The notes under the pieces are model-generated. The model saw only the letters and a list, made by a program, of their open reading frames with translations, was not told the DNA's origin and did no database searches. Position numbers and translations under genes: made by a program. 64,000 nt of DNA from Lachnospiraceae bacterium P6B14 (lineage in GTDB: Bacteria > Bacillota > Clostridia > Lachnospirales > Lachnospiraceae), in assembly GCA_000687695.1 (NCBI GenBank), contig JHWZ01000004.1:62001-126000 (forward strand), in the 5' to 3' direction. Shown here one piece after another: positions 48,464 through 57,665 of this stretch. Every line of letters begins with the position of its first letter. Within the stretch, counting starts at the first letter, position 1.

Positions 48464-49213
48464 TTAATCCTCCTCTACTTCTTCAATTGTCTCCTCGGAA
48501 ACTGTCTCATTGCCTGCATCGCTCATTGTCTCGCCCTGATTTGCCTCGATAACGGCATCAGCCATTGTAGAAACGATAAGCTTTACAGCGCGAATAGCAT
48601 CATCGTTACCCGGAATAACATGATCAAGCTCCTCCGGATCACAGTTTGTATCAACGATACCTACAAGAGGAATATGAAGAATGTGAGCCTCCTCGATACA
48701 GATATGCTCTTTCTTCGGATCTACTACAAAAATTACCTCAGGGAGATCTTTCATCTCCTTGATACCACCAAGGTTTCTCTCAAGCTTATCCCACTCTTTG
48801 CGAAGCTTGATAACCTCTTTCTTCGGAAGTACGTCAAATGTACCGTCCTCGCTCATTCTCTCGATATCCTTCAGACGACGGATACGAGTCTTGATTGTCT
48901 TGAAGTTGGTCAGCATACCGCCGAGCCATCTCTCATTGACATAGTACATACCGCAACGCTCTGCTTCCTGTGCCACGGTGTCCTGTGCCTGCTTCTTTGT
49001 TCCGACGAAAAGAACCTTTCCGCCATTTGCCACAACGTCCTTGATCACGTTGTAAGCCTCATCAACCTTACCTACTGACTTCTGAAGGTCGATGATGTGG
49101 ATCCCGTTACGCTCGGTGTAGATGTACTCCGACATTTTAGGGTTCCAACGTCTGGTCTGGTGACCGAAGTGTACGCCGGCCTCCAGCAGCTGTTTCATTG
49201 AAATAACGCCCAT
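48464..49213 (-). CDS. rpsB: 30S ribosomal protein S2
   Basis: S2 is a peripheral 30S protein. The 249-residue sequence has the [22 protein letters not shown] start, [13 protein letters not shown] and [21 protein letters not shown] Glu/Asp-rich tail ends the protein. Its promoter at 49335-49363 and a leader with two alternative hairpins precede it. It follows the fla/che operon as in Bacillus. Confidence 0.98.
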   Translation of the reverse strand: MGVISMKQLLEAGVHFGHQTRRWNPKMSEYIYTERNGIHIIDLQKSVGKVDEAYNVIKDVVANGGKVLFVGTKKQAQDTVAQEAERCGMYYVNERWLGGMLTNFKTIKTRIRRLKDIERMSEDGTFDVLPKKEVIKLRKEWDKLERNLGGIKEMKDLPEVIFVVDPKKEHICIEEAHILHIPLVGIVDTNCDPEELDHVIPGNDDAIRAVKLIVSTMADAVIEANQGETMSDAGNETVSEETIEEVEED

Positions 49214-49273
49214 TTTTAGGCCCTCCTTTGGTTTTTAGGGATCTCTCCCATCTTCCACCGACTTCACACTCCT

Positions 49274-49315
49274 GATGAACCGGAAATCCGGACCCTCATC
49301 GGGAATCCGCCGATG
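49274..49315 (-). promoter_or_regulatory. Two mutually exclusive hairpins in the rpsB leader
   Basis: Minus strand CATCGG (49315-49310) pairs with CCGATG (49302-49297). GATGA (49300-49296) also pairs with TCATC (49278-49274) around CCGG/CCGG. The shared GATG allows only one at a time. A candidate autoregulatory leader, since S2 leaders are known in other bacteria. Confidence 0.45.
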
Positions 49316-49334
49316 TGTTTACGTAACAATCGCC

Positions 49335-49363
49335 ATTTTAACACGATTGCATGATAAATGCAA
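49335..49363 (-). promoter_or_regulatory. Promoter of rpsB-tsf
   Basis: Minus strand TTGCAT (49363-49358), a 17-base spacer and TAAAAT (49340-49335), about 120 bases before rpsB. Confidence 0.75.
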
Positions 49364-49392
49364 GCATTTTTTCAAGAAAAAAACCAAGCACT

Positions 49393-50022
49393 TTATCCAT
49401 GTGTTATGATCCGCGCTATATTCGCGTACGAATCGCCTGCCTTAAGCTCGTAGGTTCCGTTTATAATGCTTCTTCCGAGGTTATTTCTCGTGATGTAATG
49501 ATCGAACTCCCACATGTCATCTATGATACCCTGCTCGTACATCTCACGGGCTATGGAGCTTGATACCAGACCGTCTCTGACGGTGAAGTTTACAACCGTT
49601 CCGGGCTCAAGTATCTTGTGAGTTCTCGGTGTCGAGTTCGGTCCCTCAGCCGGTGGCAGACTCTCCTCCGGTTTTTCGACCTTTTTCTTTTTCGGCTTTT
49701 GGGTCGGTTTCGGACTCTCTGTCGGCTCCTGTGTTGCCTCCGTACTGTCTTCCACATTGGAATCGGAGTTGCCTCCAACTCCGGCTCCCTTAACTCCTGC
49801 TCCTGAGGCAGCCTCAGTCGCTACGGTAGGCTCCGGCGGCAGACTCTCCTCGAAGGCATCTGTATCATCGCTCTTTACATCCTTCGGGAAAACCATACCG
49901 AGCTCTCTGGCCTGCTCGACCACACTTTCATTGGCAGTCGACGAGCCTTTCCTTGTACCTATACCCATGACGATGGCTGCGACCAAAAGTCCCAGTCCCA
50001 GCCCCTGTAAGAATCGTCTCAT
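49393..50022 (-). CDS. Membrane protein with MltG/YceG-like C-terminal domain
   Basis: A 209-residue protein: one N-terminal membrane helix (residues 6-22), a low-complexity Ser/Thr/Pro/Glu/Lys linker (about 55-130), and a 75-residue C-terminal domain (VVNFTVRDGLVSSSIAREMYEQGII...INGTYELKAGDSYANIARII). That domain resembles the LysM-like N-terminal module of MltG transglycosylases, but the catalytic part is absent. It is the last gene before the rpsB promoter and follows the DUF6115-like gene by six bases. Function unknown; a cell-envelope role is inferred. Confidence 0.65.
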   Translation of the reverse strand: MRRFLQGLGLGLLVAAIVMGIGTRKGSSTANESVVEQARELGMVFPKDVKSDDTDAFEESLPPEPTVATEAASGAGVKGAGVGGNSDSNVEDSTEATQEPTESPKPTQKPKKKKVEKPEESLPPAEGPNSTPRTHKILEPGTVVNFTVRDGLVSSSIAREMYEQGIIDDMWEFDHYITRNNLGRSIINGTYELKAGDSYANIARIITHG

Positions 50023-50028
50023 AAACGA

Positions 50029-51216
50029 TTAGCTCCTTTTCTTATACATGGCGATCATAAGCTTTACCTCGCCCTGTCCGATGTTCAATTCCTTTGAAAT
50101 ATCAACTACTGATTTGCCCTGCTTGTAGAGCATTCTTATCCTGTCCTCTACAGCCTCACCTCTGCCGTTGCCGGCTGTTTCTTCCATATGAGACATAACA
50201 AACTCTCTGGTAGGTCTTTTCAGCTGCTCGGCAGATGCCTTTGCCGCCTTCATCTGAGTTGCCTGCGGCGGAACAGGTGCAGGCTTCAGTCTTTCAATAC
50301 CGGTCATATTCTGGCCTTCGGTATTCATTACAAACGGTTCCGATGACGCATAAGACGGTGTCATACCTGCCTCCGGAGTCACCTGTGAGATGGTCAGATT
50401 TGCAGTCTTTTGCTGCGGGATCTCCGGTATCGGATTATTTTTCGGTTTTACATACTGTTGCGCAGTAAAAACAGTCCTGCGTGGACCAACCTCATTCCCC
50501 TGTGATGTTCCTAATACCTCATCAGGACGTATCGGGGTTCCGGTTGATATCTCAGGAGTACTATCCTTTTTCTCATGCGGTGCATGAATAGTATGGGATC
50601 TCTCTCTGACTCTGTCTGCTCCTGTGGCAGCACCCTGTGGTGCAGTCGGTATCGGTGCGGATACAGGCTTCGGTTCCGGAACGGAAACGGAAGCCGTAAT
50701 GGGCGCCGGCTTCGGTGCAGCAGGCTTCGGTGCGGCAGGTGCAGGCTTAGATGCCGGCGCGCTGATACTCACAGGATCAGCGAGCTTCTCCTGCTCAGGA
50801 GTGACCTTCACAGGTTCAACCGGAGGAACTTTCCTGCGGTTGGTGTCATCCTGCATCATGGTCTTCAGCTCTTTCTGCTTTTCACCGAGCATGTTATACA
50901 TGAAAACCACTTCTTCATGGTTTGTATGGATCTTCTCCATGAGTGGTTTTGAGAACTCATCGATTGCCATTATCTTTTCGTTGCATATGCGGTTCATCTG
51001 ATCTTCTGTTGTCTCGACCAGCTCCACACCGCGCTTCTCGAGGATATCGTCGATGTGCTTTATGATGACTTCCTCATCCTTCTCAGTCCACAGATCAGCT
51101 CCGTGAACCTGCTCCAACTCATCCTCTGCCTTTGTCCCCTTCTTTTTTGCTACAAAAAAACTGGCGCAGATACATATTGTCCCGACTACTATCAGGACGA
51201 TCTCTACTGCTAACAT
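50029..51216 (-). CDS. Membrane-anchored protein with DUF6115-like C-terminal helix-turn-helix, SwrB position
   Basis: A 395-residue protein with one N-terminal membrane helix (residues 2-22), a charged helical part to about 125, a long Pro/Ala-rich linker, and a C-terminal 45-residue HTH-like module (RIRMLYKQGKSVVDISKELNIGQGEVKLMIAMYKK) that I recall as DUF6115. Its place after fliA and before rpsB and its bitopic layout match Bacillus SwrB, a helper of flagellar assembly, but sequence homology was not tested. It lies 34 bases after the 51251 gene. Confidence 0.6.
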   Translation of the reverse strand: MLAVEIVLIVVGTICICASFFVAKKKGTKAEDELEQVHGADLWTEKDEEVIIKHIDDILEKRGVELVETTEDQMNRICNEKIMAIDEFSKPLMEKIHTNHEEVVFMYNMLGEKQKELKTMMQDDTNRRKVPPVEPVKVTPEQEKLADPVSISAPASKPAPAAPKPAAPKPAPITASVSVPEPKPVSAPIPTAPQGAATGADRVRERSHTIHAPHEKKDSTPEISTGTPIRPDEVLGTSQGNEVGPRRTVFTAQQYVKPKNNPIPEIPQQKTANLTISQVTPEAGMTPSYASSEPFVMNTEGQNMTGIERLKPAPVPPQATQMKAAKASAEQLKRPTREFVMSHMEETAGNGRGEAVEDRIRMLYKQGKSVVDISKELNIGQGEVKLMIAMYKKRS

Positions 51217-51250
51217 TCTTCTGTCTTCCTCCTAAAACCAATAAAGCAAA

Positions 51251-51559
51251 TCAGATCATGATGTCGAACATGCTGTCCGACTTCGGCGCCATCGGCGCTT
51301 CATCTTTTTTCTTTTCTTTCTTTTTGCGGTTTCCACCGCTGTACGAGCCTCTGCTTGCACCGTCATCCATGTCGTATTCTTCTGTCTCTGAGCGCTGTGT
51401 TTCCGTAGTCTGATGTGCCCTCTGATCCACATTTGCCTGAACCTGAGCTGCCATCTGGTCGTTCGCATGCTGATGCTGGGATATCTCTCGTCCCTGATAG
51501 TCACCGGCCTCTACGGATCTCGGTGCCATCGTCATCATATCAACGGTGTTCCACGGCAT
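51251..51559 (-). CDS. Small polar protein of unknown function in the fla/che operon
   Basis: A 102-residue protein rich in Gln, Asp, Lys and Met, predicted disordered, with a KKKEKKKDE patch and the end SDSMFDIMI. No membrane segment or Cys. The start has a strong GGGAGGGGG. It is 26 bases after the FapA-like gene. I do not recognise a family beyond its recurring type of position in Clostridial motility operons. Confidence 0.6.
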   Translation of the reverse strand: MPWNTVDMMTMAPRSVEAGDYQGREISQHQHANDQMAAQVQANVDQRAHQTTETQRSETEEYDMDDGASRGSYSGGNRKKKEKKKDEAPMAPKSDSMFDIMI

Positions 51560-51585
51560 GGCGTATCCCCCTCCCTGGGTATATT

Positions 51586-53184
51586 TTACAGATCTGTCAT
51601 CTTAACATCTGCTCCGTCACGGACAAATCTGCAGTGTGAAATATGATCATGTATAACTCTTTTTGCATCCTTAACACTGAGCTCCGTTCCGGCATATACC
51701 GCATCATATACCTTTACGCACGAGCGTTTATTATTATCTATACGCTCTACCAAATTGTCTCTTTCGTAGCGGTTTTCTTTCAGTTCCTTTTGAAGTGCGG
51801 GTTTATTTTTAGTTGCTCTTTTTACGAAATCCTTCTGCTCATCAGTGATCTCCATTCCGTGCGAAAGAGCATTTTTTATACCCGTTGTTACATCTTCTAT
51901 TTTTTTGAGCTCTGCTTCTATTTCTTTATTACGATCATGAAGCTCATTTACACGTATGATCAACTCCTTGTCGGAGATAACCTCGATTTCAGTGGTGCTG
52001 CCCATCTCGGAACCGATCGTGGTCGCAGAGATGTTTCCGTAGGTTTTTACCGAGCCTCCGTTTATGAGACCCTTCTTTCCGCGAACCTCTATATCCTCAC
52101 GACATTGAACCTTGGAGTTCAGAACGGCGTCTGCCTTTAGCATACCGTTGCATTTTACATTCGCGCTCTCGATGAACTTCGCGGTAATATTTCCTTCTGC
52201 CTCGAGTATTCCTTTTTCACCGCCCTGCATTCCTCTTTTCAGAACGATATTTCCACCCGCATATAACTCGGCACACTCGACTACGCCATTAACAACGATG
52301 TCTCCGTCTGCTTTTATCTTGTAACCGGTATTTACGTTACCTGTTACCTGAACAGTACCGTTATACTCTATATCACCGGTTGATGCATCCACATTTGCAG
52401 GCACCTGATAGATATCAGATACCATTACCATATCCTCGACCAAGGTTACATGTCCGGAAACCTCAGAATAAATCTTGCACCTGTCATCGGATATTCTGAT
52501 GTTTCTTCCGAATCTGAGTACCTTGTTTCTGACTGTCTTCGGCTTTAACGGTTTTCCGGTAACACTCATGCCCGGATTACCGAAGTCAACCGGTGTAAGC
52601 GTCGCGAGTTTTTGTCCCGCCTCAACAGGCTTAATATTTCCGAGCTGATGGAAGTCAACACTTCCGTCCTCATTCATTTTCGGTCTGACTGTCTGGTTTA
52701 TATCAAAGTGATAAGTAACCTTTGCATCATGTCCCTGTCTGGGCTTGGTTGCCACTGCCACGAGATAGTCTCTGCAGTATTCATGATTCTGCAAAAAATG
52801 ATCGATGGCTTTTCTTCTTACTCCAAACTTAACTCCCGCGATCCTGAGGTCTCCGATGATCTCATTCTCGGTCATCTCCTCACCACCGGTACTCGGAGGA
52901 TAGAACCTCGCAACAGCCTTCATGCCATCAGGAGCAACAGTAACTAAGCATTTGCCGCCGACAGGAATAATCGGCTCCGGCCAAAGCGGGAAAGGCTCAC
53001 CAAAAACACCTCTATCAAGATAGGATGAGATTTTTGTAGCATCATATTCAGGAAAAGAGATGGTATCAAGATAGCGAATTACATCGTCTACCTGAAACAT
53101 CTCTCCGTCATCCTCGGCCTCATAGACCTTAAGAAACATTTTTTCATTTTCTTCGATTACCTGAAAATAAGCGTTTTTACCCAT
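51586..53184 (-). CDS. FapA/DUF342 family protein
   Basis: A 532-residue protein of the DUF342 family. After an N-terminal region (1-165), residues 170-370 form a right-handed beta-helix of polar/hydrophobic turns (DIEYNGTVQVTGNVNTGYKIKADGDIVVNGVVE), like bactofilin and MinC. A coiled coil follows (about 400-470, NELHDRNKEIEAELKKIED) and a short end. Homologues are linked to flagella, polysaccharide or cell-envelope assembly; the mechanism is not known. It follows fliA by 17 bases. Confidence 0.82.
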   Translation of the reverse strand: MGKNAYFQVIEENEKMFLKVYEAEDDGEMFQVDDVIRYLDTISFPEYDATKISSYLDRGVFGEPFPLWPEPIIPVGGKCLVTVAPDGMKAVARFYPPSTGGEEMTENEIIGDLRIAGVKFGVRRKAIDHFLQNHEYCRDYLVAVATKPRQGHDAKVTYHFDINQTVRPKMNEDGSVDFHQLGNIKPVEAGQKLATLTPVDFGNPGMSVTGKPLKPKTVRNKVLRFGRNIRISDDRCKIYSEVSGHVTLVEDMVMVSDIYQVPANVDASTGDIEYNGTVQVTGNVNTGYKIKADGDIVVNGVVECAELYAGGNIVLKRGMQGGEKGILEAEGNITAKFIESANVKCNGMLKADAVLNSKVQCREDIEVRGKKGLINGGSVKTYGNISATTIGSEMGSTTEIEVISDKELIIRVNELHDRNKEIEAELKKIEDVTTGIKNALSHGMEITDEQKDFVKRATKNKPALQKELKENRYERDNLVERIDNNKRSCVKVYDAVYAGTELSVKDAKRVIHDHISHCRFVRDGADVKMTDL

Positions 53185-53201
53185 ATGCTCCCCACCTTCG
53201 A

Positions 53202-53966
53202 TCAGAACAGGTTCAAAAGATCTACCGAATCTCCTATTCTGTCCTTGATCTTTTTAAGTGCCTTCGTGTGCAACTGAGATACTCTTGACTCTGATACCTC
53301 CAGGATCTCACTGATTTCTTTTAATGTCAGTTCTTCATAGTAATAGAAAGTAATAACCTTCTGTTCTTTTTCCGTCAATGTCTGCAGCGCTTCTACGAGC
53401 ATCTGCTTTAACTCTTCCTGCTCTACTGCCTGCTCAGGACCCACAAACTTGGAACCGAGCGTGTCGATCCTTCCTTCATTTCCCTGCTCGAGATAATCAT
53501 CGAGCGATATCATATTCGAAAGCTCGGCCTCTGATTTCCATCCTTCATACTCATCAACCGTGATACCAAGCTCATCTGCAATTTCAATATCGGTTGCCGG
53601 TCTGCCCAACTCTTCTTCGAGTTTCGCTATGGCACCGTCAATTCTTTTTTGTTTCTGACGAAGGGTACGCGGTACCCAGTCCATTTTTCTGATATGATCA
53701 AGTATGGAACCGCGGATACGAAGGCTGGCGTAGGTCTCGAACTTTACGTTCTTTGCCATGTCAAATTTATCAATAGCGTCAATCAGTCCAAAAATCCCGT
53801 AACCTACGAGATCATCGTACTCAACGGTATAACCAAGGTACATCCCCATACGTCCTGCAACCAGATTGACCACATGAACATACTCAAGTATCAACTGATC
53901 ACGGAGTTCAGGTTCTCTTGTCCGTATATAACGATCCCAGACCTTTTGTCTTTCCGCTTCCTTCAT
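53202..53966 (-). CDS. fliA: Flagellar sigma factor sigma-28 (FliA/WhiG/SigD)
   Basis: A 254-residue sigma factor that directs RNA polymerase to late flagellar and chemotaxis genes. Region 2 has EYDDLVGYGIFGLIDAIDKFD and the TYASLRIRGSILDHIRKMDWVPR of the FliA subgroup; region 3 has ELGRPATDIEIADELG; region 4 has LTLKEISEILEVSESRVSQLH. It lies 32 bases after the 53999 gene. A matching promoter candidate is at 11363-11390. Confidence 0.96.
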   Translation of the reverse strand: MKEAERQKVWDRYIRTREPELRDQLILEYVHVVNLVAGRMGMYLGYTVEYDDLVGYGIFGLIDAIDKFDMAKNVKFETYASLRIRGSILDHIRKMDWVPRTLRQKQKRIDGAIAKLEEELGRPATDIEIADELGITVDEYEGWKSEAELSNMISLDDYLEQGNEGRIDTLGSKFVGPEQAVEQEELKQMLVEALQTLTEKEQKVITFYYYEELTLKEISEILEVSESRVSQLHTKALKKIKDRIGDSVDLLNLF

Positions 53967-53998
53967 AATAAACTACTACCTCGCGATTCCTTTCACGT

Positions 53999-54424
53999 TT
54001 AGTCACCTATATAGTTTCCGTATTCATCAAAGGCATCCTCATCAAAGCTGTCATCATACTCGTCGGATGCTCCTCCCCCTCCATGAGTCTTCGCATACCG
54101 TTCTTCAGCGATCTTTCGTCTTCTTTCAGACTCCTGGGCGATCTTTTCCTCACGCTCCAGTCTCTCACGCTCTTCTTCTTCAGCTTTAAGTCTTGCTTCT
54201 TCTGCCTCTCTACGTTTCTTCTCGAGTTCCTCCATAGCTTTACGCTCTGACTGAACCCTTCCGATCACCTGGCCTGCTATCTGTCCTACTACATAAAATA
54301 CGACCAGTACGATAGCCAATGCAATAAGATTGGTTTCAACCGGCCATTTTTGTACTAGTCCCAAAATACATGTTATCAAGCCGGCCAGCAGCATAATAAA
54401 TGCAGGGATAAACCGATATTTCAT
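53999..54424 (-). CDS. Small membrane protein with a charged coiled coil
   Basis: A 141-residue protein: two N-terminal membrane helices (about 7-22 and 33-51), a long Glu/Arg/Lys coiled coil (60-112, REAEEARLKAEEEERERL) and an acidic end DDSFDEDAFDEYG. I do not recognise the family. It overlaps the cheD end by four bases (ATGA) and precedes fliA, where Bacillus has no such gene. It might be a membrane anchor for chemotaxis or flagellar proteins, but this is unsupported. Confidence 0.65.
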   Translation of the reverse strand: MKYRFIPAFIMLLAGLITCILGLVQKWPVETNLIALAIVLVVFYVVGQIAGQVIGRVQSERKAMEELEKKRREAEEARLKAEEEERERLEREEKIAQESERRRKIAEERYAKTHGGGGASDEYDDSFDEDAFDEYGNYIGD

Positions 54425-54912
54425 ATGTACGACTCTCCTACTCCGACCGTCTTGATATGAAGCTTGCAGCTCTCAGGGTCAAAGGTGATTGTGCGACCAT
54501 TCGACGCTCCCGTATCCTCTCCGGTTATCGGGATTCTCCATTCGGCCAGCATTTTTTTGGCCATGGCAATATTCTGATCGCCAACATTCAACATGCTGTT
54601 TTGCGATCGTTTAGCAAACATTTTTGCCCCGCCGGCAATCTTTGCCTTAAGCCTTCGTGGTGAGATGCCCATATTTTCGGTCAGCTCGTCATACATATCC
54701 TTTAAGCACGTATCCATAAACTTGAATCTGTTATGCTGTTGAGATGGAATATGCGAACTGTCGGGCAACATCACGTGAGCCATGCCACAGATTTTGGAAC
54801 TCTCATCGTACAACACAACCCCCAGGCAGGAACCCAGCCCAAGGGTTGATATCTTCTGGGGCGGTTGGCAGAGCTTGTAGTCTGCCATACCGACCCGGAC
54901 AAGATCACTCAT
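54421..54912 (-). CDS. cheD: Chemoreceptor glutamine deamidase CheD
   Basis: CheD deamidates Gln residues of chemoreceptors and in Bacillus also activates CheC. The 163-residue protein has the catalytic triad region: Thr in STLGLGSC, Cys in GSCLGVVLYD and His in GMAHVMLPDS, plus KIAGGAKMF. It is seven bases after cheW. No cheC gene lies in this operon, unlike Bacillus. Confidence 0.95.
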   Translation of the reverse strand: MSDLVRVGMADYKLCQPPQKISTLGLGSCLGVVLYDESSKICGMAHVMLPDSSHIPSQQHNRFKFMDTCLKDMYDELTENMGISPRRLKAKIAGGAKMFAKRSQNSMLNVGDQNIAMAKKMLAEWRIPITGEDTGASNGRTITFDPESCKLHIKTVGVGESYI

Positions 54913-54919
54913 AAAAAAC

Positions 54920-55393
54920 TCACGCTTTCTTCTTTTCCTCTACGACAGCCTGGATGTCAAGAAGTGAGATAAGGCTCTCACCCTTCTTTCCGATACCTGC
55001 AAGATATGCAGCCTTCTTATCGTCAAGCTTGAAGTTCGGTACCTCGATGGTATCTACCTCGATGTCAACAACCTCTCTAACTTCATCTACGATAAATCCT
55101 ACTCGAGACTGGTCCTCCATGCGGACGATGATGATACGTGTCATATGAGTATAGTCGATATCCTCAAGATCAAATCTCCTTCTGAGACTCATGATCGGCA
55201 CAACCTCACCACGAAGGTTGATAACACCTACATAATACTCCTGAGATTTTGCAACTCTCGTGATCTGCTGCATTCGCACGATATTGTCGACAAATGCAAT
55301 ATCGATACCGTACTGCTCACCGCCGAGCTTTACGACGATGTACTGTACTATCTCCTCCTGGATATCCAGGATCTGATCTACCTTATCTTCCAT
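54920..55393 (-). CDS. cheW: Chemotaxis coupling protein CheW
   Basis: CheW links receptors to CheA. The 157-residue protein has an N-terminal IQEEIVQYIVVKLGGEQYGIDIAFV, ITRVAKSQEYYVGVINLRGEVVPIMSLRRRF and VGFIVDEVREVVDI. The ATG at 55393 is preferred (GGAGG five bases upstream) over the one four codons earlier. It lies between cheA and cheD. Confidence 0.95.
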   Translation of the reverse strand: MEDKVDQILDIQEEIVQYIVVKLGGEQYGIDIAFVDNIVRMQQITRVAKSQEYYVGVINLRGEVVPIMSLRRRFDLEDIDYTHMTRIIIVRMEDQSRVGFIVDEVREVVDIEVDTIEVPNFKLDDKKAAYLAGIGKKGESLISLLDIQAVVEEKKKA

Positions 55394-55434
55394 AATTTCC
55401 TCCATTCCGGAGCTCCTGCGACGGAGCGCTCTCC

Positions 55435-57633
55435 TTAAATCAACGTATTCGTATCAAAGATGAGTGCTACCTCGCCATCGCCAAGGATCGTTGCACCACT
55501 AAACAGCTTCTCATTTGTGATATGTCTGCCGAGAGACTTGATGACTGTCTCCTGCTGACCGATCAGGTTATCTACTATCATACCGACACGCTGATCGCCC
55601 TTCTGCATGATAACCACAACATAGTTCTCAGGCTGCTCTTCCAGCTCCTCGAGCTCGAGAATCTCGTGTGAGCGGATGATCGGAATAACACTTCCACGCA
55701 GGTTGATAACCTCTTTGTTCTGTACAAAGCGAATCTCGTTTCTCGGAATATCCTCGATACCCTGGATATTTGAAAGCGGAATCGCGTATTTCTCGTTCAT
55801 TACCTCTACCATCAAAGCCTGGATGATAGCAAGTGTCAGCGGCAGCTGAATGGAGAATGTTGAGCCCTCTCCCTGTACGCTCTTTGCGCTGATGCTTCCG
55901 CCAAGAGCCTCGATCTTGGTACGTACGACATCGAGACCCACACCACGACCGGATACATCCGTGATCTTTTCTGCTGTCGAGAAGCTCGGCTGGAACAGAA
56001 GGTCGATGAAATCCTTGTCTGTCATGGTCTCTGCCTGCTTCTCTGTGATAGTACCTTTCTCCAGAGCCTTGGCACGAACCTTATCAATATTAATACCGCC
56101 ACCATCATCTCTAACTTCGATGACTACGTTATTTCCATCCTGATAAGCATCGAGGAAGATAGAACCAACCTCGTCCTTACCAAGTTTAACACGCTCCTCG
56201 TTGCTCTCCAGACCATGGTCAGCAGAGTTACGCAACAAGTGCATCAAAGGATCTCCGATCTCGTCGATAACTGTACGATCGAGCTCGGTCTCCTCACCAG
56301 TCATATACAACTCCATCTTCTTACCCAGCTTGCGGGAAAGATCGCGGATCATACGCGGGAATCTGTTTACTACACTCTCGATCGGCACCATGCGGACCTT
56401 CATGACTGACTCATGCAGGTTCGTAGTGATACGCTCGAGGTATTCTATCTGGTCATTGAACGCCTGATTATCATTGGCAACAGCTTCACCGTTGCTTGAT
56501 GCGGCAACAAGTCCGTTCTTTGCGATGATAAGCTCGGATACGAGGTTCATCAACTCATCCAGCTTGTCGATATCCACACGAACCGAACGGCTTCCAACCT
56601 TTGCCTTTGCACCGCCACCGCCGGAAGCTTTTTTCTTTTCTTCCGAAGGAGCAGCTGCAGATGCAGGCTTCGCTGCGGCAGCAGGAGCTGCATCTCCCGC
56701 CTGGGGTGCTGCAGCAGCCGGTGCACCGGCCGCAGGTGCTGCTGTTCCGATATCGATAGGCTCTCCGTCCTCGTTCTCTGTAGCTGATGCCGGGATCGGG
56801 AAATCATCGATATAAACCTCTCCTACCTCAGACACGTTCATTATCATATTTTTTATATCCTCCTTGGACTCACCGGTCACAAGGATCCAACTGAAGTCAA
56901 ACTCGAACTCTTCATCCTCGATCTGCTCAGTAGTAGGAACACTCTTTACGAGCTCACCCTTCTCATCTACAGACTTAAATACGAGGAATGCACGTGCAGA
57001 CTTGAGCACGCATGTATCCTGAAGAAATACCGTGATACCATAAACCTGCTTTCCTTCCTGTTTTGCATTGTTCATGGCATTTACTTCGGACTCGTTTACA
57101 CGGATTTCGCGGAAACGCTCCTTCTCAGGATCACCGCCCTCAGCCGGTGCTGCTGCAGGTGCTGCCGCCGGTGCTTCCTCAGCCGCCGGTGCTGCATCCT
57201 CGGCAGGCGCTGCCGCCGGAGCTGCTGCGGGAGCATCATCGCCACCGTCTCCCCCGTTCAGGAATGCGTTCAGATCATTGATAATGTCCTCGTTATCCTC
57301 TGTTCCTTCATTGCCCTCCGAAGAGATAACAGTAAGGTAACCCTCCAAAGCATCCAATCCACGGAAAAGGATGTCGACCAGCTTTGAACTGGCTTTCATG
57401 CTTCCGTTTCGGATCTCGGAGAATACATTCTCCAGATCGTGGGTCAGGCGCTGCATACGGGCGAATCCCATAGTGCCCGCCATACCCTTGAGGGTATGAG
57501 CCGCACGGAAGATCTCGTTGACCGTATCCGCATCGTCCGGATCCTTTTCGAGTGCGAGCACATGCTCGTTCAGACTCTGAAGATGCTCCTTGGTCTCATC
57601 GATGAACAAATCCAAGTATTGACTCGTATCCAT
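55435..57633 (-). CDS. cheA: Chemotaxis histidine kinase CheA
   Basis: CheA phosphorylates CheY and CheB in response to receptors. The 732-residue protein has the P1 HPt domain with phospho-H46 (RAAHTLKGMAG), an Ala/Pro/Glu-rich linker, a P2-like domain (about 185-285), a second Ala-rich linker, P3 dimerisation (VRVDIDKLDELMNLVSELIIAKN), P4 ATPase with HLLRNSADHGLES, DDGGGINIDKV and GRGVGLDVV, and P5 CheW-like end. Both linkers are unusually Ala-rich. It is 32 bases after cheB. Confidence 0.97.
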   Translation of the reverse strand: MDTSQYLDLFIDETKEHLQSLNEHVLALEKDPDDADTVNEIFRAAHTLKGMAGTMGFARMQRLTHDLENVFSEIRNGSMKASSKLVDILFRGLDALEGYLTVISSEGNEGTEDNEDIINDLNAFLNGGDGGDDAPAAAPAAAPAEDAAPAAEEAPAAAPAAAPAEGGDPEKERFREIRVNESEVNAMNNAKQEGKQVYGITVFLQDTCVLKSARAFLVFKSVDEKGELVKSVPTTEQIEDEEFEFDFSWILVTGESKEDIKNMIMNVSEVGEVYIDDFPIPASATENEDGEPIDIGTAAPAAGAPAAAAPQAGDAAPAAAAKPASAAAPSEEKKKASGGGGAKAKVGSRSVRVDIDKLDELMNLVSELIIAKNGLVAASSNGEAVANDNQAFNDQIEYLERITTNLHESVMKVRMVPIESVVNRFPRMIRDLSRKLGKKMELYMTGEETELDRTVIDEIGDPLMHLLRNSADHGLESNEERVKLGKDEVGSIFLDAYQDGNNVVIEVRDDGGGINIDKVRAKALEKGTITEKQAETMTDKDFIDLLFQPSFSTAEKITDVSGRGVGLDVVRTKIEALGGSISAKSVQGEGSTFSIQLPLTLAIIQALMVEVMNEKYAIPLSNIQGIEDIPRNEIRFVQNKEVINLRGSVIPIIRSHEILELEELEEQPENYVVVIMQKGDQRVGMIVDNLIGQQETVIKSLGRHITNEKLFSGATILGDGEVALIFDTNTLI

Positions 57634-57665
57634 ATCTACCTCTTTTCTGCAGGCAACCCTGCTTA

